NCBI RefSeq assembly: GCF_001894925.1
Contig: NZ_BCXD01000002.1
Span: 1-64,000, forward strand
Reading direction: 5' to 3'
Length of the DNA stretch: 64,000 bases
Source of the DNA: Rhodococcus rhodnii NBRC 100604
Lineage (GTDB): Bacteria; Actinomycetota; Actinomycetes; Mycobacteriales; Mycobacteriaceae
The position numbers and the translations under genes are program-made. Shown here in pieces: positions 8,921 through 18,138 of this stretch. The first letter of the stretch is position 1. Every line of letters begins with the position of its first letter. Below the pieces are notes generated by a model, which saw only the letters and a program-made list of their open reading frames with translations, was not told where the DNA came from and searched no databases.

Positions 8921-8971
8921 GGGCCGCGGGTGCACCAACCCTCCAAGGTCCCTCCGGTGCGCCCGCGGCCC
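8921..8971. terminator. Bidirectional hairpin terminator between pspC and peptide A
   Basis: 16-bp arms (8921-8936 and 8956-8971), GGGCCGCGGGTGCACC against GGTGCGCCCGCGGCCC, one mismatch, 19-base loop. It sits ten bases past the peptide A stop and 47 bases past the PspC stop, so it can end both transcripts. Confidence 0.75.
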
Positions 8972-8980
8972 GCCGACGTG

Positions 8981-9067
8981 TCAGCTGGCCGACACGATGA
9001 TCGGCACGATCTCCTGCAGGATCTTGAAGACCTCGACGATGGTCGTGACAGTCGCGATGGAACCCAT
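8981..9067 (-). CDS. 28-aa hydrophobic peptide A (PorA/PorH-like candidate)
   Basis: An ATG at 9067 is preceded by GGGAGTGGAAA, a good ribosome-binding site, and opens 28 codons ending in TGA at 8981. The peptide begins MGSIATVTTIVEVF and ends VPIIVSAS; it is hydrophobic, with two Glu and one Lys spaced as in an amphipathic helix. A strong terminator follows directly. I see no homology to a described protein, but size, acidity, Ser-rich C terminus and place beside mycolyltransferase genes fit the corynebacterial PorA/PorH class of O-mycoloylated cell-wall channel peptides. Peptides B, C and D share the MGS start. A regulatory leader peptide is the main alternative. Confidence 0.6.
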   Translation of the reverse strand: MGSIATVTTIVEVFKILQEIVPIIVSAS

Positions 9068-9317
9068 TTTCCACTCCCTACCTCGGTGTTTTACCTGTGA
9101 CTCGTGGTCACGTGCGAGAAGGTAGCAGCGGAATCGGCCGGGTAGGTGACCTACGAAATGACGTGCAGATGAACGCGCTGGTCAACGATTCGGCCACGTG
9201 GCGGAGATCACCGACAACGCGTGTAACGCATCACAAAAGCGCAGGTGAGAGGGTGTTTTTCGGAGTGCCGGCGGTCACGACCAGGCGGCCGGTGTGACGC
9301 ACCGTCGGCCGCATCGG

Positions 9318-10289
9318 TCAGCGGGTGAGTGCGGCGCGGAGGAGCGGCCACGACGCATGCAGCTGTTCCTGCCAGTACATCCAGGAGTGAGTCCCGGTGG
9401 GACGGAAGTCGAACGTCGCCGGGATGCCGAGTTCGCCGAGCCGGTGCGCGAGCCGGTGCGTGCACACGTTGGTGGCTGCCTCGATCGTCGTCCCGAGGAG
9501 CATCTGGTTCGCGTAGAGTTCGACGTCGCCCTCGATGCCGGGGGCGTCGAGACGGTCGTACTGCCCCGGGAGTCCGGAGCCGCTGCTGACGTAGAGGTCG
9601 ATGCCGCGCAACCGCTCCGCGTTCACGACGGGATCGTGCGCCTCCCAGCCGCCGCCCTCGGGTGAGCCCCACATGTTCTCGGTGTCGCCCCCGCCGCGCG
9701 CCTCGACGACGAGCTGGATCGCGAGACGGCCCAGCGGAGTACTGGTCTCGGCGCAGCCGCTGTACGCGCCGACGGACCGGTAGAGCTCCGGCGCCGACTG
9801 CGCGAGGCTGAGCACGGACGTTCCCGCCATCGAGATGCCGGCGAGCGCGTTCACGCCCGTCGTGCCGAAGCGCGCGTCGATCTGGGGCGGTAGCTCACTG
9901 GTGAGGAAGGTCGTCCACTTGTGGCGGCCGAGCTCGGGATCGTCCGCGATCCAGTCGGTGTAGTAGTTGAAGGCGCCCGACATCGGCACCACGACGTTGA
10001 CGTTCTCGTCGGCGAAGAACTCGCGAATGTCGGTGCGGTCGAACCAGTTCGCGGCGTCCTCACCACCACCCGCACCGTTGAGCAGGTAGAGCGTCGGCCT
10101 CGGCACGGAGGTGTCGGCGGGCCGCAGCACTCGCAGCGGAATCTCGCGCCCCATCGCCTCGGAGTACACGGAGATCTCGACGAGCCGGTCGGTGGTCTGA
10201 GCGAATGCAGGACCCGCGGGAGCGAGCACCGCGGCGGCGACGAGAACGACGAGCGCCCTGACGGTGTTGCGAGCGAATCCGAACCGCAC
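9318..10289 (-). CDS. Secreted mycolyltransferase (antigen 85 / esterase D-like), paralogue 2
   Basis: 323 residues from the GTG at 10289, chosen because GAAGGAG lies eight bases upstream and the codons that follow encode a classic signal peptide (VRFGFARNTVRALVVLVAAA ... GPAFAQ). The mature domain is clearly similar to paralogue 1 throughout: Ser153 in GISMAGTS, the ENMWG segment, the Cys pair (YSGCAET and VCTHR) and His301 in GTHSWMYW. It should act outside the membrane as a mycolyltransferase. Peptide B ends 134 bases upstream on the same strand, so the gene may be part of the C-B-mycolyltransferase transcript. Tandem duplication is the simplest origin of the pair. Confidence 0.9.
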   Translation of the reverse strand: MRFGFARNTVRALVVLVAAAVLAPAGPAFAQTTDRLVEISVYSEAMGREIPLRVLRPADTSVPRPTLYLLNGAGGGEDAANWFDRTDIREFFADENVNVVVPMSGAFNYYTDWIADDPELGRHKWTTFLTSELPPQIDARFGTTGVNALAGISMAGTSVLSLAQSAPELYRSVGAYSGCAETSTPLGRLAIQLVVEARGGGDTENMWGSPEGGGWEAHDPVVNAERLRGIDLYVSSGSGLPGQYDRLDAPGIEGDVELYANQMLLGTTIEAATNVCTHRLAHRLGELGIPATFDFRPTGTHSWMYWQEQLHASWPLLRAALTR

Positions 10290-10423
10290 GGGGTGGTCTC
10301 CTTCGTCTGGACGTGCACCGCGCGTGACGCCGAGCGGCGGGTGGAACCGGTGATCGGTGGGGTGATCCATCGCACGATATGTGGTGTCGGACGTGCGAGA
10401 GGCCGCGACACGTCGGCGCGAAC

Positions 10424-10516
10424 TCAGAGCGAGCCGGTGATCAGCTGCGGAACGATCAGGAGGATCAGCTCGACCCATCCGGTGAGGTCGTCGAGACCCG
10501 CGGTGATACTTCCCAT
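10424..10516 (-). CDS. 30-aa hydrophobic peptide B (PorA/PorH-like candidate)
   Basis: ATG at 10516 preceded by AAAGGAACCACC; 30 codons to TGA at 10424. It begins MGSITAGLDDLTGWVEL and ends IVPQLITGSL. A short acidic head is followed by a strongly hydrophobic run with a central Pro. The last four residues TGSL and the first three MGS are identical in peptide C, the ORF 19 bases upstream, so B and C are probably a tandem duplication. The acidic, Ser-ending, leaderless-peptide design matches corynebacterial cell-wall channel peptides, which lack signal sequences. No annotated homologue is claimed. Confidence 0.65.
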   Translation of the reverse strand: MGSITAGLDDLTGWVELILLIVPQLITGSL

Positions 10517-10535
10517 GACGGTGGTTCCTTTTTGG

Positions 10536-10628
10536 TCAGAGCGAGCCGGTGATGACAGCCGGCGCGACGGACAGAACGAGGATGACGAACTCGGTGATGA
10601 AGTCGAGTCCGCCGGCAAGGCTTCCCAT
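10536..10628 (-). CDS. 30-aa hydrophobic peptide C (PorA/PorH-like candidate)
   Basis: ATG at 10628 with a strong GAAGGAG five to six bases upstream; 30 codons to TGA at 10536. The peptide begins MGSLAGGLDFITEFVIL and ends VAPAVITGSL. It aligns with peptide B over its whole length (MGS start, Gly-Leu-Asp near residue 8, a Pro eight residues from the end, TGSL end) although the DNA differs clearly, which points to selection on the peptide. It forms a probable bicistron with B and may run on into mycolyltransferase paralogue 2. Confidence 0.65.
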   Translation of the reverse strand: MGSLAGGLDFITEFVILVLSVAPAVITGSL

Positions 10629-10650
10629 GACGGCTCCTTCGGATCAACGG

Positions 10651-10673
10651 GCCCGGGTCGGAGCGACCCGGGC
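10651..10673 (-). terminator. Hairpin between peptides D and C
   Basis: Perfect 10-bp arms GCCCGGGTCG and CGACCCGGGC around the loop GAG. On the minus strand it lies 28 bases past the peptide D stop and 22 bases before the peptide C start, so it can end or attenuate transcription from D into C and B. Confidence 0.7.
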
Positions 10674-10701
10674 TACAGAAGTGGAAGAGCTGAAGAGCCG
10701 C

Positions 10702-10779
10702 TCAGCTGAAGAAGACGACGAACTGGCTCAAGATGTCGAAGACGAAGGTGACGATCTCTGTGATGGTGGTCGAGCCCAT
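10702..10779 (-). CDS. 25-aa hydrophobic peptide D (PorA/PorH-like candidate)
   Basis: ATG at 10779 with a perfect AGGAGG five bases upstream; 25 codons to TGA at 10702. It begins MGSTTITEIVTFVF and ends SQFVVFFS. The only charged residues are Glu8 and Asp15; the rest is Thr/Ser-polar or hydrophobic, and the last residue is Ser, a possible mycoloylation site by analogy with PorH. This has the best ribosome-binding site of the set and its own hairpin downstream, suggesting strong expression. It is the first gene of the minus-strand cluster. A divergent low-GC region with a possible small secreted protein lies upstream. Confidence 0.7.
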   Translation of the reverse strand: MGSTTITEIVTFVFDILSQFVVFFS

Positions 10780-10902
10780 GTGATCCTCCTGTGATGACCC
10801 GTGCCCGCCGACGTGGCACGCGAATACGCCGATATGACGTGGATCACGTTAACGAGGCGGTTGTGCGACAAGCCATACTGCACCATCGTTTGTTATGCGT
10901 TC

Positions 10903-11148
10903 GTGACCACACGAGGCCGACGCCCTGCACGGTCGGGCGGATCGCGCCGCGCCGCGCTGATCATCACTGCCGCCACCCTGGCGCTCACCTGCGGCGGACT
11001 CGTCACTCCACAACAGACTGCGGCCGCTACTGGCCCGGCGAGCAATACCTGGTCTGCAGGCAGATCCGGATCGAATACCGATTCCCGCGGCCGCGTCCTG
11101 AGCTTCCTCGACACCGGTTCACCGATGGGGACGAGGTGGAAAATGTGA
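10903..11148 (+). CDS. Possible small secreted protein, 81 aa
   Basis: From a GTG at 10903 the frame encodes a basic head with several Arg, a hydrophobic stretch AALIITAATLALTCGGLV and an AAA cleavage-like site, followed by only about 40 hydrophilic residues ending GTRWKM. This looks like a signal peptide, or with the Cys a weak lipobox, on a very short mature protein. No ribosome-binding site is convincing and the region is lower in GC than the rest. It may be real, a truncated remnant of a larger secreted protein, or chance. It is divergent from the small peptide cluster. Confidence 0.35.
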   Translation: MTTRGRRPARSGGSRRAALIITAATLALTCGGLVTPQQTAAATGPASNTWSAGRSGSNTDSRGRVLSFLDTGSPMGTRWKM

Positions 11149-11737
11149 TGCTTGTGTCGACAGTTCTGCCGCTGCTGCCGAATTTCCCACGCGCTGGAAC
11201 TGAAACAGTCCGCCGCAGTCGTAGGTCTCGGCCACAACGGAAGGCGACGCTGGCATGCCAGGCGCGCGCACAAGAGGACGGTAGGCCGACCACCAGCAAC
11301 GGGGATCACCACAGCCCGGGAAAATCCCTCTCGACTCCTACATGCATTCGACAGTCCCATTCGAGCGATTCGATTCCCGAAGGTCCCGAACGAGGAGAAA
11401 TGCAATTCCACCGGAATTCAAGGAGAGGACATGAGCTGGGGAATCGTGACATCTCGGGCTGACTACGGCGGCTGGGGGTATCGAATTCGATGACACTCCC
11501 GTCGGCTGCTGGGGCCAGCTTCGCCGCTCTCGATTCTTTCCGCGACTGATCGATACGGGTATTTCCATGTGGCTACTGCCACGCATCCAGTGAAACACCG
11601 AGTGTCGAATCGACTCGCCCCATGCACGCTCGGTGCGCCGGACAATCGGCGGACCGCGCAGCGTCGACGATGAGAGATCGCGCAATTCGTGGCGAGAATC
11701 GCCGTGCTGCGAAGACCTCGCCGAGCGTTCGGATACG
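11149..11737. other. Low-GC, gene-poor stretch with possible micro-ORFs
   Basis: About 590 bases without a convincing gene, with GC near 55% by spot count against about 70% elsewhere. The best candidate is an ATG at 11431 after AAGGAGAGGAC. It opens only 20 codons (MSWGIVTSRADYGGWGYRIR) to TGA at 11493, and this overlaps by ATGA a 19-codon ORF at 11490-11549 that begins MTLPSAAG. These could be coupled micropeptides or debris of a decayed gene. I see no repeat, tRNA or insertion sequence here. Confidence 0.45.
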
Positions 11738-11777
11738 CCGAGAGCCCGGCTCCACCGAAGTGGAGCCGGGCTCTCGG
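11738..11777 (-). terminator. groEL transcription terminator
   Basis: Perfect 18-bp arms (11738-11755 and 11760-11777) with a UUCG tetraloop when read on the minus strand, starting 34 bases past the groEL stop. It is the strongest hairpin in the region and clearly terminates groEL. Confidence 0.9.
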
Positions 11778-11811
11778 TCTGTCCGTGCCTGGTGGCAGAA
11801 CTTCCGACGAA

Positions 11812-13548
<1,737 letters not shown>

Positions 13549-13561
13549 TCACCGTCCCGAC

Positions 13562-13588
13562 CTGGCACTCGCACACAGCGAGTGCCAA
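13562..13588 (-). promoter_or_regulatory. CIRCE element 1 (HrcA operator) of groEL
   Basis: Inverted repeat CTGGCACTC, nine-base spacer, GAGTGCCAA. It differs only slightly from the CIRCE consensus TTAGCACTC-N9-GAGTGCTAA. It lies about 125 bases upstream of the groEL start. Confidence 0.9.
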
Positions 13589-13596
13589 CTGCATTT

Positions 13597-13623
13597 TTAG
13601 CACTCGGACAGGTCGAGTGCAAC
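13597..13623 (-). promoter_or_regulatory. CIRCE element 2 (HrcA operator) of groEL
   Basis: Inverted repeat TTAGCACTC, nine-base spacer, GAGTGCAAC. The left half matches consensus exactly. Its centre is 35 bp from that of element 1, so two HrcA dimers could bind on similar faces of the helix. The T-run at 13594-13598 overlaps its left edge. Confidence 0.9.
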
Positions 13624-13700
13624 GCGCCGGGCACCCCCGAGACGACCGCGGGCGGCCCCGGACCGCGGTGGTCCCGGGCCGCCCGTGGCGACGAATCCGA

Positions 13701-14222
13701 TCAGCGGAAGGCGCAGACCTGCCCGGTCTGCAGGTTCGCGGCGAACGACAGCGCACCGGTGCAGTCGACCCCGTTCACGTCGGCGGTCGCGCCCGACCCC
13801 CAGCCGGCGATCGCGATCGTGAGCGCACCGGGAGCCGCACCCGAGTGCGCGATGCCGCCGCCGAGCGCGAGCGCCCACGCCTGCCCGCCCGTGGACGCGC
13901 CGAGGGCCGTCCCGTAGCCGCTCGCATACGACTGCGTCTGCGCGTCCGGCCCCTGTGCGACCCCCACGGCCGTTCCCGAATCGATCGCGCCCGACTGCAC
14001 CCAGCCGCCGTCCGACGCCTTCGCGCCGCAGCTCGCCGTGCCGTGAACCTGGATGTCGTTGTCCGACGGCGGCGAGACGCACACCGCCGGCTGCGCCGAC
14101 GCCGCCCCCGCTCCGACCGCCGAGAGCCCGAGCGCCGTGCCGAGCACGACGGCCGCGGCACCCGCGACTCGCACTGCCGAGCGGCGCAGCGAACGGGAAC
14201 GGGCGGGCAGGGATCGCATCAT
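13701..14222 (-). CDS. Secreted Gly/Ala-rich protein of unknown function
   Basis: 173 residues. The ATG at 14222 (a second ATG follows directly) has GAGGAG five bases upstream. An Arg-rich head and a hydrophobic segment (VAGAAAVVLGTALGLSAVGA) end at an ASAQP cleavage site, so it is exported. The mature part is about 130 residues, rich in Gly, Ala and Ser, with three spaced Cys (AVCVSP, GTASCGAK, GVDCTG) and a fourth near the end (QVCAFR), suggesting two disulfides. It resembles the DUF6764-type small exported proteins of this order, but I am not certain of that name. It is upstream-divergent from nothing; a HAD gene ends 138 bases behind it on the same strand order. Confidence 0.7.
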   Translation of the reverse strand: MMRSLPARSRSLRRSAVRVAGAAAVVLGTALGLSAVGAGAASAQPAVCVSPPSDNDIQVHGTASCGAKASDGGWVQSGAIDSGTAVGVAQGPDAQTQSYASGYGTALGASTGGQAWALALGGGIAHSGAAPGALTIAIAGWGSGATADVNGVDCTGALSFAANLQTGQVCAFR

Positions 14223-14360
14223 GAAAGCTCCTCAACAGCGGTACGGAAGGTCGCGGCGCCCCGACTGGGCTGCGCGCAGACTACCCTCCCGGAGCTCCCC
14301 CGTCGCCACGGACGACACGCTCGAAAGCCGTTGCCCACGGCCGGGCTTCGAGCTACAACC

Positions 14361-15155
14361 TCACGCGAGGCGGTCGAGCAGCGTGGGGAGATCCGCGACC
14401 GACTCGAGCACATGATCGGGCCGCTCCGGCGAGAGCGAGAGCACCGAGTCGCGGAACTTCCCCGTCTTCACGAGCACCCCCGTCAACCCGACCTGCTGGG
14501 CTCGCAGAACGTCGCTCGTGAGGTCGTCGCCGACCATGATCGTCTGCTCGGGCATCGTGCCCATGAGTTCGGTCGCCGCGAGAAAGGCGGACACACCGGG
14601 CTTTCCGACCGACACGATGCGGGTACCGGTGACCTCCTCGATGCCCGGAAGGTACGTCCCGACGTCCACGCGAAGGCCGTCCGCCGCCGCCCACACCTGC
14701 CCGCGGTGCATCGCGACGGCGGGAACACCCCCGAGCACCAGATCGACCGCGCGACTGAGTGCCTCGTGCGTGTACTCCGACCCGGCCCCGCCGAGCACGA
14801 CCACCTCGGGGTCGGCCTCGTCGAACTCGATGTCGGCGAAGTCCTCGGCGATGTCACCGTGATTGAGCATCCACACCCGCCGGCCCGGGTAGGTCGTCCG
14901 CAGATACTCCGCGGTGAGCCGGGCCGCCGTCACGATCTCCCGGACCTCGACGTCGATCCCCGCACCGGCGAGCAGCTCCACGATCTGCTCGGTGGACTTC
15001 GAGGTCGTGTTGGTGAGGAACGCCCGCGCGAGCCCCCTCGCGCGGACGTCCTCCACCGCCTCTGCGGCACCGCCGATCGGATTCCACGACGTCACGAGCA
15101 CGCCGTCGATGTCGAACAACACGCCACGCGCGGTTCCGTCCAGCAGCCCGGTCAT
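14361..15155 (-). CDS. HAD-superfamily (subclass IIA) hydrolase
   Basis: 264 residues. Motif I is DIDGVLVTSW with the nucleophile Asp, motif II LTNTTSKS, motif III Lys in VGKPG, and motif IV MVGDDLTSDVLRAQQVG. The cap insertion and the order of motifs fit subclass IIA (NagD, 4-nitrophenyl phosphatase, LHPP). The likely activity is dephosphorylation of a small phosphate ester or phospho-amino acid; the substrate cannot be told. It is followed on the minus strand by the secreted protein gene and preceded by ctaD with 28 bases between, so ctaD and this gene may be cotranscribed. Confidence 0.88.
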   Translation of the reverse strand: MTGLLDGTARGVLFDIDGVLVTSWNPIGGAAEAVEDVRARGLARAFLTNTTSKSTEQIVELLAGAGIDVEVREIVTAARLTAEYLRTTYPGRRVWMLNHGDIAEDFADIEFDEADPEVVVLGGAGSEYTHEALSRAVDLVLGGVPAVAMHRGQVWAAADGLRVDVGTYLPGIEEVTGTRIVSVGKPGVSAFLAATELMGTMPEQTIMVGDDLTSDVLRAQQVGLTGVLVKTGKFRDSVLSLSPERPDHVLESVADLPTLLDRLA

Positions 15156-15183
15156 GGGCCGATCCTAGCGCCGGGACAGCCCC

Positions 15184-16926
15184 CTACTTCGACGCTGCGG
15201 CGAGCGCCTCGGGATGTTTCTTCTTGCTGCCGGGCCCGACGTGCGCCTCCGCGCGCAGCCGGTCGACCATGTGCGGGTAGTGCAGCTCGAACGCGGGGCG
15301 CTCGGACCGGATCCGCGGCAGCGACGTGAAGTTGTGTCGCGGCGGCGGGCAGGACGTCGCCCATTCGAGCGAATTGCCGTAACCCCACGGATCGTCGACC
15401 GTGACGACCTTGCCGTAGCGGTAGCTCTTGAACACGTTCCACAGGAACGGGAGCGTCGAGAGCCCGAGCACGAACGCACCGATCGTCGAGATCATGTTGA
15501 GCGTCGTGAATCCGTCCGTCGGCAGGTAGTCGGCGTACCGGCGCGGCATGCCCTCGTTACCCAGCCAGTGCTGGACGAGGAACGTCAGGTTGAAACCGAC
15601 CGTGGTGAGCCAGAAGTGCCACTTGCCGAGACGCTCGTCCATCATCCGGCCCGTCATCTTGGGGAACCAGAAGTACACCGCCGCGTACGTCGAGAACAGC
15701 ACCGCACCGGTGAGCACGTAGTGGAAGTGGGCGACAACGAAATACGTGTCCGTGATGTGGAAGTCCAGCGGCGGGCTCGCCAGGATGATGCCCGAGAGAC
15801 CACCGAACAGGAAGATCGCGAGGAAGCCGACCGAGAAGAGCATCGGCGTCTCGAACGTCAACTGGCCCTTCCACATCGTGCCGATCCAGTTGAAGATCTT
15901 CACGCCCGTCGGAACACCGATCATGAACGTCATGAACGAGAAGTACGGGAGCAGCACCGCACCGGTCGCGTACATGTGGTGCGCCCACACCGCGATCGAG
16001 AGCGCCGCGATACCGAGCGTCGCGTACACCAGACCGCTGTACCCGAAGATCGGCTTACGGCTGAACACCGGGAAGATCTCCGACACGATGCCGAAGAACG
16101 GCAACACGATGATGTACACCTCGGGGTGACCGAAGAACCAGAACAGGTGCTGCCACAACATCACCCCGCCGGTAGCGGGATCGAATATGTGCCCGCCGAG
16201 GTGACGGTCGTACCAGAGCGCGATGAGCGCGGCCGCGAGCAGCGGGAACACGAGCAGCGTCAGCAGCGACGCCACGAATACATTCCACGTGAAGATCGGC
16301 ATCCGGAACATCGTCATGCCGGGCGCGCGCAGGCACACGATCGTCGTCACGAAGTTCACCGCACCGAGGATCGTGCCGAGACCGCCGGCAGCGATACCGA
16401 GGATCCACAGGTCCGCTCCGAGCCCCGGCGAATGCAGCTCGTTGCTCAGCGGCACGTACGCCGTCCAGCCGAAGTCGGCAGCACCGCCCGGCGTCACGAA
16501 GCCGAGAAGAGCAGCCACCGACCCGAAGAAGAACAGCCAGTAGCTCATGGCGTTCAGCCGCGGGAAGGCGACGTCCGGGGACCCGATCTGCAGCGGGAGC
16601 AGGAAGTTCGCGAAACCGAAGAACACCGGCATCGCGAACTGCAGCAGCATCAGCGTGCCGTGCATCGTGAACAGCTGGTTGTACTGCTCGTTCGACAGGA
16701 ACTGCAGACCGGGCGCCGCGAGCTCGGCTCGGATGAGCAACGCCATCAGGCCCGCGATCAGGAAGAACACGAACGCACTGACGATGTACATCACGCCGAG
16801 GACCTTGTGGTCCGTCGTCGTGAGCATCTTGACGATGAAGCTGCCCTTCGGCGCTACGCGCTCGGGATGCGGGCGAGCCGACGGGGGTGTGGGCGAGTCG
16901 TGTGGGGCGGGAGCGAGATCAACCAC
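15184..16926 (-). CDS. ctaD: Cytochrome c oxidase subunit I (aa3-type)
   Basis: About 580 residues from the GTG at 16926, close to the M. tuberculosis CtaD length; the frame stays open further upstream but that part looks non-coding. Twelve membrane segments are expected. Hallmarks include TMHGTLML (heme a His), [10 protein letters not shown] (CuB His-Tyr pair), HHMYATG and HFHYVLTG (heme a3 and a ligands), plus the C-terminal [18 protein letters not shown] conserved in actinobacteria. It is the catalytic subunit of the bc1-aa3 supercomplex that reduces oxygen to water and pumps protons. The other subunit genes are not here. A long leader with a GGGGAC-GAA-GTCCCC hairpin (17006-17020) lies upstream. 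Confidence 0.96.
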   Translation of the reverse strand: MVDLAPAPHDSPTPPSARPHPERVAPKGSFIVKMLTTTDHKVLGVMYIVSAFVFFLIAGLMALLIRAELAAPGLQFLSNEQYNQLFTMHGTLMLLQFAMPVFFGFANFLLPLQIGSPDVAFPRLNAMSYWLFFFGSVAALLGFVTPGGAADFGWTAYVPLSNELHSPGLGADLWILGIAAGGLGTILGAVNFVTTIVCLRAPGMTMFRMPIFTWNVFVASLLTLLVFPLLAAALIALWYDRHLGGHIFDPATGGVMLWQHLFWFFGHPEVYIIVLPFFGIVSEIFPVFSRKPIFGYSGLVYATLGIAALSIAVWAHHMYATGAVLLPYFSFMTFMIGVPTGVKIFNWIGTMWKGQLTFETPMLFSVGFLAIFLFGGLSGIILASPPLDFHITDTYFVVAHFHYVLTGAVLFSTYAAVYFWFPKMTGRMMDERLGKWHFWLTTVGFNLTFLVQHWLGNEGMPRRYADYLPTDGFTTLNMISTIGAFVLGLSTLPFLWNVFKSYRYGKVVTVDDPWGYGNSLEWATSCPPPRHNFTSLPRIRSERPAFELHYPHMVDRLRAEAHVGPGSKKKHPEALAAASK

Positions 16927-17490
16927 GACGACCCACCACGGTCTGGGAGAGAACACATGGGACGCACATGCTGAAAATCGTCGCCCCGGGCCGACGCGTC
17001 GAGAAGGGGACGAAGTCCCCGCCGAAAGGGGCCATCTCCCCGCCTGTTTCGGGACGGCGAGGGCAGGCGTAGCGTCCCTTGCAGCTGTGACTACATCCGG
17101 CCGCGCTGCACCTGTTCGATCTCCGTCGGGGTGAGGAGTCTCTCGAACTCCTCGGAACACCATGCCTTGCGTCGTCCTGCACTGCGCGCGGACTTCAGCA
17201 GTGGTACGGAATCACCGCGGGACCAGCGCATTCTCGCCAGCAGGTTCATCGGTCGATCAACTCCTCGAGTCCGCTGCATCTGCTCGGGTGTTCGCCGGAT
17301 TCCTCCGACGCACTCTTCCCATGGTGCGCGTTCGTACGGGCGCTGTGCGGAATATCGGGCCATGCCACGCCGAGCGGACTGTGAACCGCGTCACCGACGG
17401 CGACCGGTTCTGCCGTATGCTCGCGGTTGTTGTGACCTGCGGTACCACCAACCGCCGACCGAGAACCGTCAGACCGAGAAGGAGCCCACC
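16927..17490. other. Intergenic region between ctaD and the SRPBCC gene
   Basis: A 560-base divergent spacer. It contains the hairpin at 17006-17020 and a possible 52-codon minus-strand ORF (17091-17249). Promoters for both flanking genes should lie here. Nothing else is recognisable, and I could not match it to a known riboswitch. Confidence 0.5.
17091..17249 (-). CDS. Possible 52-aa basic protein upstream of ctaD
   Basis: An ATG at 17249 with GAGGAG eleven bases upstream opens 52 codons to 17091. The product starts [18 protein letters not shown], contains [14 protein letters not shown] and ends [13 protein letters not shown]. The second half looks protein-like, with one Trp and one Cys and a helical EEFERLL segment, but I know no family. 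It would be the first gene before ctaD on the minus strand. It could equally be chance within a GC-rich leader. Confidence 0.35.
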   Translation of the reverse strand: MNLLARMRWSRGDSVPLLKSARSAGRRKAWCSEEFERLLTPTEIEQVQRGRM

Positions 17491-17961
17491 GTGGCAGCGA
17501 GCACCCTCGAAGCGTCCATCGACATCGACGCCCGGCCCCAGGACGTCTGGGCCGTCGTCGCCGATCTGAAGCGGATGGGCGAATGGAGCCCGCAGTGCCG
17601 CAGGATGTTCGTCCTCGGCGGCGTCGTCGAACACGGCACCCGCACCGTCAACGTCAACCGCCAGGGCCTGCTCGTGTGGCCCACGACGGCGAAGGTCGTC
17701 GAGTTCGTCCCCAACCGCACCATCGCGTTCCGGATCGCCGAGAACCGCACCGTGTGGCGCTACGAGATCGAGCCGACCGAGACCGGATCGCGGCTCACCG
17801 AGCGCCGCGAGGCACCCAACGGGACGAGCGCGGTCTCGCAGCTGCTCGTGAAGTGGGTCCTCGGTGGCAACGACGGCTTCGAGGACGAACTGCGCAAGGG
17901 CATCGAGAGCACCCTCGCGCGTGTGAAGGCCGCCGCCGAGCAGTCGCGGACCACCGTCTGA
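17491..17961 (+). CDS. SRPBCC (polyketide cyclase/dehydrase-like) family protein
   Basis: 156 residues from the GTG at 17491, which follows GAAGGAG at good distance. The sequence ASIDIDARPQDVWAVVADL, KRMGEWSPQCRR, then a series of beta strands and a long C-terminal helix (EDELRKGIESTLARVKAAAE) is the classic SRPBCC/START-like fold, a small cavity protein that binds hydrophobic ligands. No catalytic residues can be assigned. It stands alone, with 177 bases before psd. Many paralogues exist in mycolic-acid bacteria, most with unknown ligand. Confidence 0.85.
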   Translation: MAASTLEASIDIDARPQDVWAVVADLKRMGEWSPQCRRMFVLGGVVEHGTRTVNVNRQGLLVWPTTAKVVEFVPNRTIAFRIAENRTVWRYEIEPTETGSRLTERREAPNGTSAVSQLLVKWVLGGNDGFEDELRKGIESTLARVKAAAEQSRTTV

Positions 17962-18138
17962 TCCGCCGTCGCGCGGGTCGGGGAGCGCGGGCACCCCGCG
18001 TGGGCGGCGGGCAGTGGCGCAGCGCACGGGGCTGAACCGCCACGAACACCGCCGACGCCCTATTCTGGGAGCCCGTCCCGACCCACCGACACGGCGCGGC
18101 CCGACAGGGCGGCACGTGCCTACCCGATTGAGGAGCCC

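Noticed and set aside
17000..17100. A metabolite riboswitch before ctaD
   Set aside because: Several hairpins exist but none of the conserved blocks of a known class could be matched.
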